Under the pieces are notes generated by a model. The model worked only from the letters and a program-made list of their open reading frames with translations, was not told where the DNA came from and did not search any database. A DNA stretch of 64,000 nucleotides from Nepenthes gracilis (lineage: Eukaryota > Streptophyta > Magnoliopsida > Caryophyllales > Nepenthaceae), in the NCBI GenBank assembly GCA_033239525.1, contig BSYO01000038.1:6265041-6329040 (forward strand), in the 5' to 3' direction. The position numbers and the translations under genes were made by a program. Positions 44,808 through 55,878 of the stretch are shown here, piece after piece. Within the stretch, counting starts at the first letter, position 1. Every line of letters begins with the position of its first letter.

Positions 44808-47800
44808 TTATAGGTTCCAACGCCTAAAAAGTGAAGGGTTGGGGCAACCGGCACAAGGCAAGGAGGCCTTCAATTTGTCCCGAACAATATTTGTAATCTG
44901 AGAGCAAATTTGGGGCAAATCCTGTGGGGAAGATTTCTCAAAGATCCGTTTATTGCGTTCTCTCCATATAAAATAGACAGTGGCCGCTAGAGAAAGACGT
45001 TTGGATAGGGCAAACAGGTTCTTTTCTTTCCATTGTTGAGCAGCCCAATTAATATTTTGGGACCATTTGGGATAAGGCCATTGAATGCCAGCTTTCCTTT
45101 GGATAGAGGTCCATAAGGAATTGGAGAAGGTACAAGAGAAGAAAAGATGTTCATGATTTTCGTCTTCCGAGTCGCAGAGAATGCAAGTATGGGATAGGTT
45201 TTGGACACCGCAAATTCGATCATTGGTATTTAGCCTTCCTTTGATGGCCAACCAAAGAGTAAAAGCGTGGGCAGGAATATGGAAGGTGCCCCAGACTAAG
45301 TTTGTCCAGCTCAGTTTGGGCTTGGAAGGGTGAAAAAGAAGGTAGGTATCTTAGTCGAAAAAATACCATTCGGGTTCCCGTCCCATCTCAAGGAATCTTT
45401 ATGCTTGAAGTTGGGGAGATATTGGGGCATGTTTTCAGTAAGACTAGAGACTTCCTGATCGTAAGGATTAGGCCAATTCCACTGATCATTTCTGATTATT
45501 TGAGAAACCTTTGCATCCCAAGATAAACCCGTGACCAGACGAATACGATCCGTGCAAACATTGCTGAGCGGGCCCGTAGGGTGTCAGTGGTCATGCCAGA
45601 TAAAGGTATCAACGCCGTCACCAATGTTCTTAATAGTATGGGAGCACATGAAGGACCGAAGTTTCATGATCTTTCTCCAGCTCCATGGAGCTGAATCAGG
45701 AACTTTGAGAGTCCAGATACATCGGTCCTTGATTTTAGTCTTGTGAATCCATGAAGACCAAGCCGATTCAGGATCCTTAGACATGATACACCATAATAGT
45801 TCGCAGATGAGGGCTTTGTTTTGTCCCTGCAGATTCTTGAGCCCCAACCCACCTTCACTCTTCGGGTAGCAGATGTCAGCTCAGGCTACTTTTGCATAAG
45901 CCTTCCCTTCAGTAGATTCGTTCCAAAGGAACCGCCTCATCAAGGAGTCAATTTGATTAAGGATGGATTTGGGCAGGATGAAAGTAGAGGCCCAATAGAG
46001 ATGGACGAATGAGAGGATGGAGGCAACAAGTTGCAGTCGTCCCCCGAAGGAGAGCCACCTGTTCTTCTATGATTTTATTCGATGAGTAATTTTCTTAGTG
46101 AGAGCATTGCAATCCCTAACCGACAATCTGGTGGTTATCATAGGGACACCCAGGTATCTAATGGGGAGAGACCCCATTTTGAACCCCAAAATGTCGGTAA
46201 TATTCTGAAGAAGTGAGGGGTCTTTAGAGCACATGAAAATTTTACTCTTATTTACGTTCACCGACAGGCCAGACAGCTAATGAAATTCGTCAAGGCAATC
46301 CTGAAGAATACGGATTGAGTCGACGTCAGCATGAGAGAAGAGGAGAAGGTCGTCTGCAAAAGCAAGCATGACCGTATGAGACGTCTCACAGTTGCAATGA
46401 AATTTGAAGTTTTCATTCTTACAAGCCTTGAATTCAATAATCCCATTCAACACCTCCATAATCAGGACAAAAGGTATGGAGAAATGGGATCGCCTTGACG
46501 GAGACCCTTTCCTCCTGTGAAAAAACCCACCGCTTCCCCATTAATATAGATAGTGTACGAGGGGGTGGTTATGCATTGCCTAATCCAGTCGATCATTTTA
46601 GGCGGGAATTTCATAATGGTCAGGACAGAGATAATGAAGTCCCAATGTACAGAGTCGTATGCTTTCATGAGGTCAATTTTCATAGTACATCTTGGTGGGT
46701 CATGACTCAGATGATACTTATGAAGGAGCTCTTGGGCCAGGAGGATGTTGTCACTAATATGACGACCGGCCACAAAAGCCGTTTGGCATTTATCTACAAG
46801 ATGGGGTAATGTCATCTTTAAGCGATTAGTGATAATCTTCGAGATAACTTTGTAGATGACATTACAGCATGAAATGGGGCGGTAGTCAGAAACCAGACGA
46901 GAGGATTGGACCTTTGGGATCAGGCTAATGATCGTAGTATTCGTTTGTTTGAGAAGCTTTCCATGATTGAAAAAGTCACGAATAGCTTCACAGACAGATG
47001 AACCTACAATGTCCCACGATTCTTTAAAAAATTTTGAGCTGAAGCTGTCAGGACCCGGGGCACAGTAGTCACCGATAGAGAAGATCATCTTTCATATCTC
47101 TTCATCGCTAACCGGATCAATAAGAGGGCCCATAAGCGATTCAGGCACTGTGTGTTGGATGAAAGGACGAAGCCGACCAGCGTCGACTGATCCATACATA
47201 CGTCCAGACCCTAGGGCCTTACTGAAATGATTCACAATCAGATTATGGACATTCTCGACTCCAGTAGTGGGATTCCCTGCATCATCAAGGAGGGAGATAA
47301 TACGGTTCTTATTGTTGTTACCATTAACGGTCTTGAAGAAGAATTTAGTACATTGATTTCCCTCTTTGTGCCACCTTATCTTAGCTTTTTGCTTGATAAG
47401 GTCGGCTTCCTTGGCCATCGCAGCGTCATAAGCTTCCCTACAGCATCGCTCCTCGCGATGACATTCAAAGTTGGAAGGAAATTTGCCTTGGATAACCTCG
47501 AGATTGTTCCCCGACCGAATAACTTCCTCGTGAACATCGCCCTCGTGAACATTTAGCTTTTTTAGAGACAATTTCACCTTCTTAAATCTAGACACTAGCC
47601 GGAACATTAGAGTACCAGAGGTGTCGTCCATCCAAGCGTCTGCAACCAAATGGAGAAAGCGAGGGGATTTGGTGAGGAAATTATTGAACCGGAACATCCC
47701 GTGTTTTCTAGTTGAATCGCCATAGGGTAGAAGAATACAGGGTGAGTGATCAGAAATTCTGGCGGGGGGAAAAAGGGCTTTGGCCCTGCGAAACTGGTCA

Positions 47801-48030
47801 ATCCAATTCCCATTGGCGACCACTCTATCAAGCTTTCTGTAAATGTGAAAGAGGGAGTCCCGACCATCATTCCAGGTATAGTGCATACCTTTATGGCATA
47901 CGTCCTCAAAATCGCAGTCTCTAAGGCAGTTATCAAGGTCATGTGAGCTTTTGTTGTGCCAGATGCCGCCCAGGGCTTCGGACGGGGATCTAACAGCGTT
48001 GAAGTCACCAAGCGCGGCCCAGGGGAGATT
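44808..48030 (-). pseudogene. LINE ORF2 pseudogene (endonuclease end, RT, zf-RVT)
   Basis: From its truncated start: LPWAALGDFNAVRSPSEALG (end of APE-type endonuclease, about 48000), WNDGRDSLFHIYRKLDRVV and ARISDHSPCIL (conserved SDHSP, about 47750). A stop after DEEI at 47092 leads to the RT: SDYRPISCCNVIYKVISKII, KCQTAFVAGRHISDNILLAQ, MKIDLMKAYDSVHWDF (motif A) and GLRQGDPISPYL (motif B). A frameshift at about 46460 leads to LAFADDLLLFSHA (motif C with both D). Broken thumb sequence follows to 45251. The last frame 45251-44808 is the zf-RVT domain (CILCDSEDENHEHLFFSC, then AAQQWKEK, FIWRERNKRIF). Type: plant L1. Confidence 0.92.
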
Positions 48031-48540
48031 GCCCGGGTGATTAGATATGAGAATTTAAATGTTGCTCAGAGTAAGCAAAAAAGTTATGCAGATAGACGAA
48101 AATCGGTGCTAAAATTTGAGGTAGGTGATTATGTCTTTTTAAAGGTGTCACCTTCTAAGGGGACATTCAGATTTGGAGTAAAAGGAAAATTAAAACCGCG
48201 TTTCATTGGCCCTTTTGAGATTTTGGAAAGGATTGGAGAGGTGGCTTACAAATGGGCGTTGCCACCTAATTTGGCAGATGTACACGTCGTATTCACATAT
48301 CAATGCTTAGGAAATACGTTCATGATCTCACGCATGTCATCGAGTATGAGCCATTAGTGAATAGTAAGGATTTATCATACGTTGAGGAGTCGGTACGGAT
48401 TCTAGATTGGAAGGACTAGATACTGCGTACGAAAACTATTCCCTTGGTGAAAGTGCTTTGGAAGAATCATTCGCTTGAGGAAGCGACATGGGAGAATAAT
48501 GACAAAATCCGAAGCAAATATCCCCATTTATTCTCTTGAG
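48031..48540 (+). pseudogene. C2 integrase C-terminal domain and chromodomain relic
   Basis: The frame resumes as RYENLNVAQSKQKSYADRR, then FEVGDYVFLKVSPSKGTFRF, GKLKPRFIGPFEILERIGEV and ALPPNLADVHVVF, the standard C-terminal integrase region. A frameshift near 48290 follows. The chromodomain relic reads TIPLVKVLWKNHSLEEATWE and IRSKYPHLFS to 48537. It is matched by F (53530-53690) and M. Confidence 0.9.
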
Positions 48541-48578
48541 GTACGTAGTTTTGTTAAATTTCGAAGACTAAATTTCTA

Positions 48579-48592
48579 TAAGTGGGGGAGAG
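48579..48592 (+). other. C2 polypurine tract
   Basis: AAGTGGGGGAGAGT (48579-48592) lies immediately before the LTR start at 48594. Confidence 0.88.
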
Positions 48593-48593
48593 T

Positions 48594-50621
48594 TGTGAGG
48601 TCCCAATCTCTAAACATGATAATTAGGAGATGATTTAATCAATAATGATTAAAATTAGCCTTGGAAAATAAGGAAAATTATTGTTGAAAGCAAAATGAGT
48701 GGATAGCAGGCCCAGTGCCCGAGTAGGGCTCGAGGCGCCACTCAAGCACGTTCAACAAAATGGTGCGCTCAACCAGCGCTCGAGGCTCCACTCACGCGCA
48801 TTTAGTAGAATTCTATGCTTGAAGGACGCCTGAATAGCACTCCAGCGCTAGCCTTAAAATTTTCCCACCAACTTAATTTTTATTTTTTAAATAGGGTAAG
48901 GGGGAGAGAGAATGCAAGCCATGATAGAATACAAAGTAAAAAGGAGAGAAAGGAGAAGAAAGGAGAAGGGAAAATGGGGAAGAAGAGGAAATTTTGGCCA
49001 CTTTTGATCCAATCGGAGTGAGAAAAATAGTAAATCGGACTAAGGCAAGTATACCTTGGACTCTGTTTTTCAGTTTTACAGCTTTTGAATATCTCCATTC
49101 TAACATTTATAGTCTAAAATCATCATTCCCTAAGCTTTGTTATAAATGTTGCATGTTTCTCATAGTTTTTGGATAAATTTCATATTTACCCATATGTATC
49201 ATGATTTATAACTTTGATTTCATGATTAGGCCTGCGTTCGGTGTTCGATTTATGTCTGGAAGCTTTGCATGAAACCCTAGAACGAAAATTAGGGATTTAG
49301 TGCTTAAGTTTCTTGAATCTTGAGATGTAAATGTGATTTTGAAAAATGTTAATATTTATGAGATGATTTTTATCATAAAACTTTGCAAGAAACTATACTG
49401 TTAAGTTACTGAGAAAGTTCTGAAGCTTTCCACAGGTTTATATGTATGAGTTGACTGGCCCTTGAGGCATAATGAGCTAAGAGTTAAGAGATAAGGATAA
49501 GAATATTTTCAGTTCTATTAAGTCGGTAAGAAATCAGACCTAAGACTGTCATACAGTCAGATAAGGTTCTCCGACATGCCTTAGAACATTACGGTAATAA
49601 TCAATGATAACTCCTCCATGAAATGATACGTGATCCGCTCTTTCTCAGGGCGTTAAGATCTTGAGGATAGAATTCTGAGTCTGACCTACCTTTGGGTGAT
49701 ATTTCGTATTCTGATCCTGCTAGAAGGGATACTACTGTATTGTTTCTGGCCCCGATTGTGTGTAAAACATAATCTATCATCGATTATTCGTCCCATCGTC
49801 TAGTAGGGTCTACTAGTTTAGGTTCTTGGATAGTAAAGTTGGATTTCAAAGAATAGGAAAAGTCTGGCACTAATTTATGATTTTTGATGCATGTTTGTAT
49901 CGATTTATGTTTTTCACATGGTTCCGTATGTGTTTATGTTCTTTGGCAATATTTATGACTTTTGCTTTACTGCATTCATTTCTGTATGAAAGATTTCACA
50001 TTTTACATGTTTTATGGTACATTGTTGGATTTCGGTTCACTCCTGTAATTTTTTTCCCCATCCAGATGAGACAGTAGAGCTAGTACTGGATGAGCAAGAA
50101 TAGATAAAGCTTAACAAAGAAGATTTTTGGAAGCCTCAAGACCTATTGAAGATTTTGGGAGTTTTGATTGCTTGAATGTAAATGACTAAATTATGGACGG
50201 AAATTGTATATTTATGTCCTAGGCATGTTATGTATTTTGTTGAAATAATATTTATGCTTCCACAGGTTTATCTTATGGAAATAGCTCTACTTCTGCTATC
50301 TGATTTTTGGATTTGTATAGGTCTTAGACGGTATCTCTCGTCTGAATGTGATGTAGCAGGTAGAAATGTTAAATTGGAGCAATGGATGTATATATGGCGT
50401 TAGATGATCCTATGTTGTGTTGTGGATGTATGTTGATGATTATTTTATCTGTATGTCTTGTTTAAATTGTGTAATTTCAGGTTGTTTGTATTGGTTTTGT
50501 CCAATTTTAGAGGAAATTCTACCCGATTTTCTGTAAAAATATTATATTATTTTATTTTGGGTATTAGTTTTGTCTATTTATTGACGGTGATTATTAGAGG
50601 AAAATAATCCATTCCGTGACA
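48594..50621 (+). repeat. C2 3' LTR (complete, 2028 bp)
   Basis: It starts TGTGAGGTCCC and ends CCATTCCGTGACA. Order: GC-rich block with 51-bp units (48714-48860), weak TATA (48884-48893, TTTTTAAATA), GA-rich leader (48900-48985), donor-like TAAG/GCAAGT (49045), AT-rich DNA, acceptor-like CCCATCCAG/ATGAG (ends 50065). It is the clearest full example of the LTR architecture in this window. The right flank begins ATACT in a minus-strand gag scrap. Confidence 0.92.
49045..50065 (+). other. Intron-like interval in C2 3' LTR
   Basis: TAAG/GCAAGTATA matches the strong form needed for GC-AG introns, and CCCCATCCAG/ATGAGA is a good acceptor. The interval is 1021 bp. The 5' LTR keeps the acceptor (38470) but has lost the donor region. 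Inference, not shown by transcripts. Confidence 0.4.
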
Positions 50622-50800
50622 ATACTCGATCCTCCTCCGGACAATGAAAAATGACGAACACTTTCTTTAGCTGTTGAAACCACGTATCAGCTTTAATTGG
50701 GTTTGGCTCACCCATAACCTCCGAACCTCTCTCCTGGATAAACTGATCATATGTAAAGGGTCTAGGATTAGCAAGAATTGGGCTTGGACAAATTCGTGGC
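50622..50800 (-). pseudogene. Element N gag fragment
   Basis: The minus frame 50802-50622 gives NPRPFTYDQFIQERGSEV and GEPNPIKADTWFQQLKKVF, the gag N-terminal motif also found in M and C2, ending EEDRVL where C2 is inserted. Only about 60 residues remain. N would have continued to the left of C2 but that part is gone. Confidence 0.8.
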
Positions 50801-52650
50801 ACCGATATTATAACTTCGGTTACAATATCGAATCAGATGAGATGTCACTAGGTACCTAAATATCAAACCATAAAAACCTACGGAACTATATATAACCATC
50901 AAAATATAGCAGGAACTAAACTACCTGTACATCATTAATATACACATATATCAATATATATCCATCCCAAAATGATATACAAAAGCACTCCATAAGGTAT
51001 AAAACTATAAAACTAAGTCCACAAAATAATCTTCCAAGTGTGCACACTAGCCGACTTCTAATCCTCACTCTGCCTCTTCAAACATAAGTTCGTACTCATA
51101 CGAATGGAGGAAAAATAGCAATGAGTGAGCTAAATACTTAACAATGTATAATATAATCAAGGATAATTTGTAATATACTCAAAATAAAACAAAGGAAGGG
51201 AATAGGAGTGTGATATAAAGGTATAAACATGAAATATGAACAAATATATTTCCGAAGCAACATTTATCTTTTCCCTTTTACTTCTGATTCCTTTAGATTA
51301 TAAAACATGCAAAAAATTATTTATCTTTATGGATTAGGACTAGTAGGCCTTAACAGCTAACGGTGTGGCCGAATGAGGAAAGGAATGTATATGCTTCTAC
51401 ACATTCTAAGGCACAACCCACACAATTTAATACCCTGTGGTGAGTAGTATACTTTTAACCCGATATACGGTGCCATAAAGCTTATACCACCAAATCTCCT
51501 GTGGCCTAGAGGCAGTCCTCATGCTACCACAGTAATATCCTAAGGTATGTCAAGGAATACTACCCTCTAAATATAAATCCTTTGTTCAGCTTTCGTAATT
51601 ACTTATACTTAAGGAAAAATCTACCATATTCTTACACAGAGTTCTTACTCCTAGAGAATGAGTCATAAAGCATATCAAATTGTGGATTCTCTTCTTATAC
51701 TTTGGATAAATCCCATATTTCTTGAGTACAAATATATATTATCATCTACTTGGGGGCTGAAGTCTTTATCTGATTTCAATTGCATACATGAATAAATGTA
51801 GGTATTAGGAAAAATTAGTAAATTCTTACCACCATGAGCCAAACTTGGTTATGTAGTTTCCAGATGAAAAATCCCTTCACAAACGGTTCACAACATAATT
51901 TCTGGAATATATAAATTAACATACATAATTTTTATGCAAATAAATATCAAATAATCAAAGTAAAAATATTCACAAGGCTAGGGTTACGATTATCTAAGGC
52001 AAAATCATGCATAAATCCCAAAATAAATGAGTAAAAGTATCCGGCGTGGGTTAGGGTTTACCTGTATACACAAAATTGTGTAACACTAACAAATCGGACA
52101 CCAAATCAATAAATAATCATGCTTAAGTCATGAGTTTCGTAAAATGTATACTTTGAATGGGTATTAGAACGAAAATACGCAAAACAAACGAACAAAAAGT
52201 ACAATAAGAGAAAGAAAATCATATAAGTGTACTTACCACGACCCGATCTGCCACTTCTCTAACTAGCTCTAAGTCAAAATCGGACTCGAGAACCTCAATA
52301 TCTTCCTTCTTTCTCTTCTCCTTCGTGTTCTCTCTCTCTCCTCTCTCGTTGGAAGTAGAAAAATGACGAACGAAGAAACCCTTGCGTGTTTTATATCATG
52401 GAGCGCTAGCCCGGCATGATTCAAGCACACCCCGCTAGATCCAGTGCCTGACACTGGCCCTTGAGTGCTCGACAAGCACGGGTCCACTAGATCGGAAGCC
52501 CATGGCACTGCCTTGGGTGCTCGGCAGGCGTCCCCCTCTATTCCTTATCCCACATCCGATTCCTAATTTTCCCACATTAGTTAAGCCCAATCTTAATTGT
52601 ATTATCTTAATTACTCCTAATTATAATATTATGAAAATTGAAACCTCACA
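50801..52650 (-). repeat. Element N LTR, D type, minus orientation
   Basis: The right end AACCTCACA at 52650 is the LTR start (TGTGAGG on minus). It contains GC-rich block (52380-52540), minus TATA box (52388), GA-rich leader (52300-52355), donor-like GTG/GTAAGT (52236) and a decayed acceptor box near 51104. The left boundary with gag is unclear because the usual LTR end and primer site are missing. The sequence is closely related to the F LTR and to the D pieces at 59157-63641. It interrupts the F integrase right after the codons for the MDF motif. Confidence 0.7.
52388..52397 (-). promoter_or_regulatory. TATA box of N LTR (minus strand)
   Basis: GATATAAAAC on the minus strand lies between the GC-rich block and the GA-rich leader. 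Confidence 0.5.
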
Positions 52651-53741
52651 GATTTTGGTATAGGTTTGCTAAGGATCCCGAAGAATCACAATGCAATCTG
52701 GGTCATTGTAGATCGGCTAACAAAATTAACTCATTTCTTAGCCATTCGGATGACATATTCTCATGATCTGTTGGTGCAACTGTATATTAACGAGATTGTT
52801 AGACTTCATGGTGTGCTAACATCTATTGTATCTGATCAAGATCTACAGTTCGTCTCTAAATTTTGGGAGAGTCTGCATTGAGAACTAGGGACAAATCTAA
52901 AGTTCATCACAACCTATCATTCTCAGACATATGGCCAATCTGAGCAAACCATCCAGATTCTAGAAAATATGCTCAGGGCATCTGTGATGGAGTTGATGGG
53001 TAATTGGGATGATCACTTGGCTTAAGTGGCGTTTGCCTACAATAACAGTTATTAGGTAAGTATCGGTATAACTTAATTTGAGGCCTTGTATAATCGGAAA
53101 TATCGATCTCCTATTCATTGGGAAGAATCGGGAGATAGACGGCTTCTAGAGCCAAATGTTATTCGGGAGACATCGAAGAAAATTTTGTTAATTCACGAGA
53201 AGCTGAAGACGTCCCAAAGTCAACAGAAAAGCTACGTTGACCGAAGGAGATTGGAGCTCAAAGTTGAAGCCAATGATTATGTTTTCCTTAAAGTATCGCT
53301 ATCGAAGAAAACATCTAAATTTGGTGCTAAGGGCAAGTTGAAGCCGAGGTATATTGGACCCTTTGAGATTTTGGAGAAAGTTAGGGAGGTGGCCCATCAT
53401 CTAGCATTGCCACCAAATTTGGCCAATATGCATGACATCTTCCATGTATCGATGTTATGGAAGTACGTCCATGACCTGACTCATGTTGTTGAATATAAAC
53501 CTCGAGCTATTAATGAAGATTTGTCTTATATGAAAGAATCTACGCAGATTTTAGATCATAGGGATCAAATTTTGCACACGAAGACCATTCTTCTTATAAA
53601 AGTATTATGGACGAATCATCCTCACGAAGAGGCTACATAGGAAAGAGAAGAAGAGATCCGAGATAAATATCCTCACCTATTTTCTTGAGGTATGTAGATA
53701 CGTTAAATTTAGAGGACGAAATTTTATAAGTGGGAGATGAT
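52651..53741 (+). pseudogene. Element F integrase and chromodomain (3' part of pol)
   Basis: Begins within the integrase core after the N LTR: DFGIGLLRIPKNHNAIWVIV, SDQDLQFVSKFWESLH, stop, then the segment with SEQTIQILENMLRASV (catalytic E kept). AFAYNNSY and ALYNRKYRSPIHWEES follow with stops. The 184-codon open frame 53086-53640 holds the C-terminal domain (KSYVDRRRLELKVEANDYVF, GKLKPRYIGPFEILEKV) and the chromodomain (ILLIKVLWTNHPHEEATW; YPHLFS at 53680). AAGTGGGAGATG at 53728-53739 is the polypurine tract. The upstream gag and pol are not in the window. Confidence 0.9.
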
Positions 53742-55878
53742 TATAAGGTATCGATTTTTAAAACATAGTAATTATGAGTAATTAAGATAATATAATTAAA
53801 ATTAGGTTAAATATATATATAATTAAAATTCAAAAGCAAAAATGGAAGAGTGAGGAAGAACGCCTGAAGTGCACCTGAACGGTGCCAGGGGCACAAATTC
53901 TAGTAATGCGGTGCATGATTTGTGCTCGAACGGTGTCGGGGGCATGATTTCCAGTATGGCCACGCTTGATGGATGCTCGAGTGTGAACCGGGGCACAATT
54001 TCAAGAATAAGACCTCTTGAAGGATGTCCAAGTTGTGCTTGAGTGCGGCCTGATGTGTACGGCCAACGCTTGAGGGGCCCCGGTCATCCTTATCCGATTA
54101 TTTTGGATAAGTTTTGCCATTTTTTATTATATAAAATTATTATATAAAAATGAAAGGAGATGAAAATCAGCATTTTACGTGGGGTAAAAGGGAAGATGGA
54201 CAGAGAAAGAGAAGAGAGGAGAAAGAGAGAAGCTAGAGAGAGAAACTAGTCCTGGGGTAGAACTGACCTATTTCCAAAGAAGAAAATTAGTAGATTGTAT
54301 TAAGGCAAATGCACTCTAAGCTTTGTCTTTCCGTTTTTGCGGCTTCTTGAATATCCCTATGGGTATTATTGTTATGATACCCTGCTCTATTAATTTTTTA
54401 CTGATTAAATTGCATGTTTTGTTGCTCTCTTATATTTTTATGAAGAAATTTCATATTTGGATGCATGTGTTATGATTTATGAATTTTTATTCAGTTTCTT
54501 ACTGTTGTTTCATATCTGTAAAAATTTTCAATGTTAGTATACATCCGAAATTTAAGAAATATAATTTATAGACTAATTATAAGTATACTGCAAAGTTATT
54601 TAAAAATATCAGTAAAGAATATCATTATCTATTTATTTGTAAATGATGAAAAATTATCTATTCTGTAAAGTCCATGATTATCTGTATATCTGTATTTTAT
54701 GAAAAATTATCTGTTAAAGTTTAAGACTTAGGTTTATAAGAATATAAAAATATTTATTTGTATCCGTAAGAATATGGCAATATGTATATGTATCCAAAAG
54801 AATATAGAAATATGAAATACGTATCTATATCTGCAAGGATATGAATTTGTATCAAAAAATTTAAACTCTATAATTTGTTATCTGCTATTGGTAATTTTCT
54901 CCTAGAGCAAGAATATCAACAAAGAATAATTATGTAAATTTGTGCAAAGTTTCTAATATGAAATATAAAAAGTAATCATGAAAATTGGATCAAGGATTTT
55001 TATTCCAATTGGTGATATTTTCTGGTATGCCTTAATATATTACAGTGGTAAATCAAGGAATTGTCCCTAGGCCACAGGAGAATTTTTGGTCTCTAAGAAG
55101 GATTATGGTCGAGTATATCCGAGATTAAAGGTATACTACCTATCATGGGGCGCTAAATTCGAGGTACATGGGTAGTGCCTCAGATTTTAAGGAATAATAT
55201 GATCCTTTCCTCGATTGGTCTGCTCCATTAGTTGGTAAGGCCTACTATCTCTAATCCATAAAGATAAAAAAATTTTTACATATTTTGAAAACTAATGGAA
55301 TCAGAAATAAACATGAAAAGTTAAATATATTCCAAAAATGTATTCAATCATGTTTTTATACTCATGTATCTGCATTATGATTATATTCTATTCCTTTAAT
55401 TTATTTTAAAAGTATACCGCATTATCTTTGATTGTATTTGTGCATTGCTAAGCATTTGGCTCATTCGCTTGCTATTTTTCTTACATTCAGATGAATATGA
55501 GCTGATATCCAAAGAGGAAGAATTGAGGTCTCAAGTTGCTAGGCTTTTGAAGATGATTTTGTGGATATATGTATATGATCGAAGAATTTTTGATGTATCA
55601 TCGTTATTTTAATGACACTTCTGTAGTTTACTTTTTACTATGTGTTGATAGTTATATTTATACTTTCGCAAGTCATTATGGTTTGTTTTGGTACCTAATG
55701 ACATCTCTCTTATCCGATATCATATCTTGGCGATACGGTGTTAGAGTCACGAATATACTGTGGCAATATTTGGATCCTATGCATACTTGGTTTCTTTATA
55801 TGGTTTATCAATTTATGATTTGTATTTAGATATTGACGGACATTATGACAAGTGATATGTAGTTTATCCATTCCATCA
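53742..55878 (+). repeat. Element F 3' LTR, D type
   Basis: It starts TATAAGGTATCG (TG changed to TA) directly after the polypurine tract and ends near CCATTCCATCA. GC-rich block 53860-54110, GA-rich leader 54190-54250, donor-like TAAG/GCAAAT (54305, one base off consensus) and acceptor-like TTACATTCAG/ATGA (ends 55490). A GGTACCTAATGACATC segment at 55690 is common to all D-type LTRs. About 2.1 kb. Confidence 0.8.
54305..55490 (+). other. Intron-like interval in element F LTR
   Basis: The same pair of landmarks as in C2, 1186 bp apart. The donor has a changed fifth base (GCAAAT), so this copy would be weak. Confidence 0.3.

Larger units (their letters stand above)
43089..48030 (-). mobile_element. 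5'-truncated L1-type LINE in C2 integrase
   Basis: The minus strand carries ORF2: endonuclease end, RT and C-terminal zinc domain, followed by about 1.7 kb without ORFs. It ends at 43089 with AATACAATTGACTTACC and a short A tail (T-run 43088-43096 on +), the usual form of plant L1 3' ends. The 5' end stops inside the endonuclease, so ORF1 and the start of ORF2 are lost, as in 5'-truncated copies. Comparison with F and M suggests about a dozen target bases were deleted at insertion; no clear TSD is seen. Confidence 0.85.
37476..50621 (+). mobile_element. Element C2: Tekay/Del-like gypsy with LINE insertion
   Basis: It is built of a truncated 5' LTR (37476-39016), primer site (39019-39030), gag (39243-40172), protease/RT (40190-41560), RNase H (41573-42060), integrase (42090-43088 and 48030-48360), chromodomain relic (48370-48540), polypurine tract and full 3' LTR (48594-50621). 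A minus-strand LINE splits the integrase. Without the LINE, the internal region is about 4.6 kb, the size of a complete Tekay internal region. Stops are frequent but long frames survive, so it is younger than G0. Confidence 0.9.
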
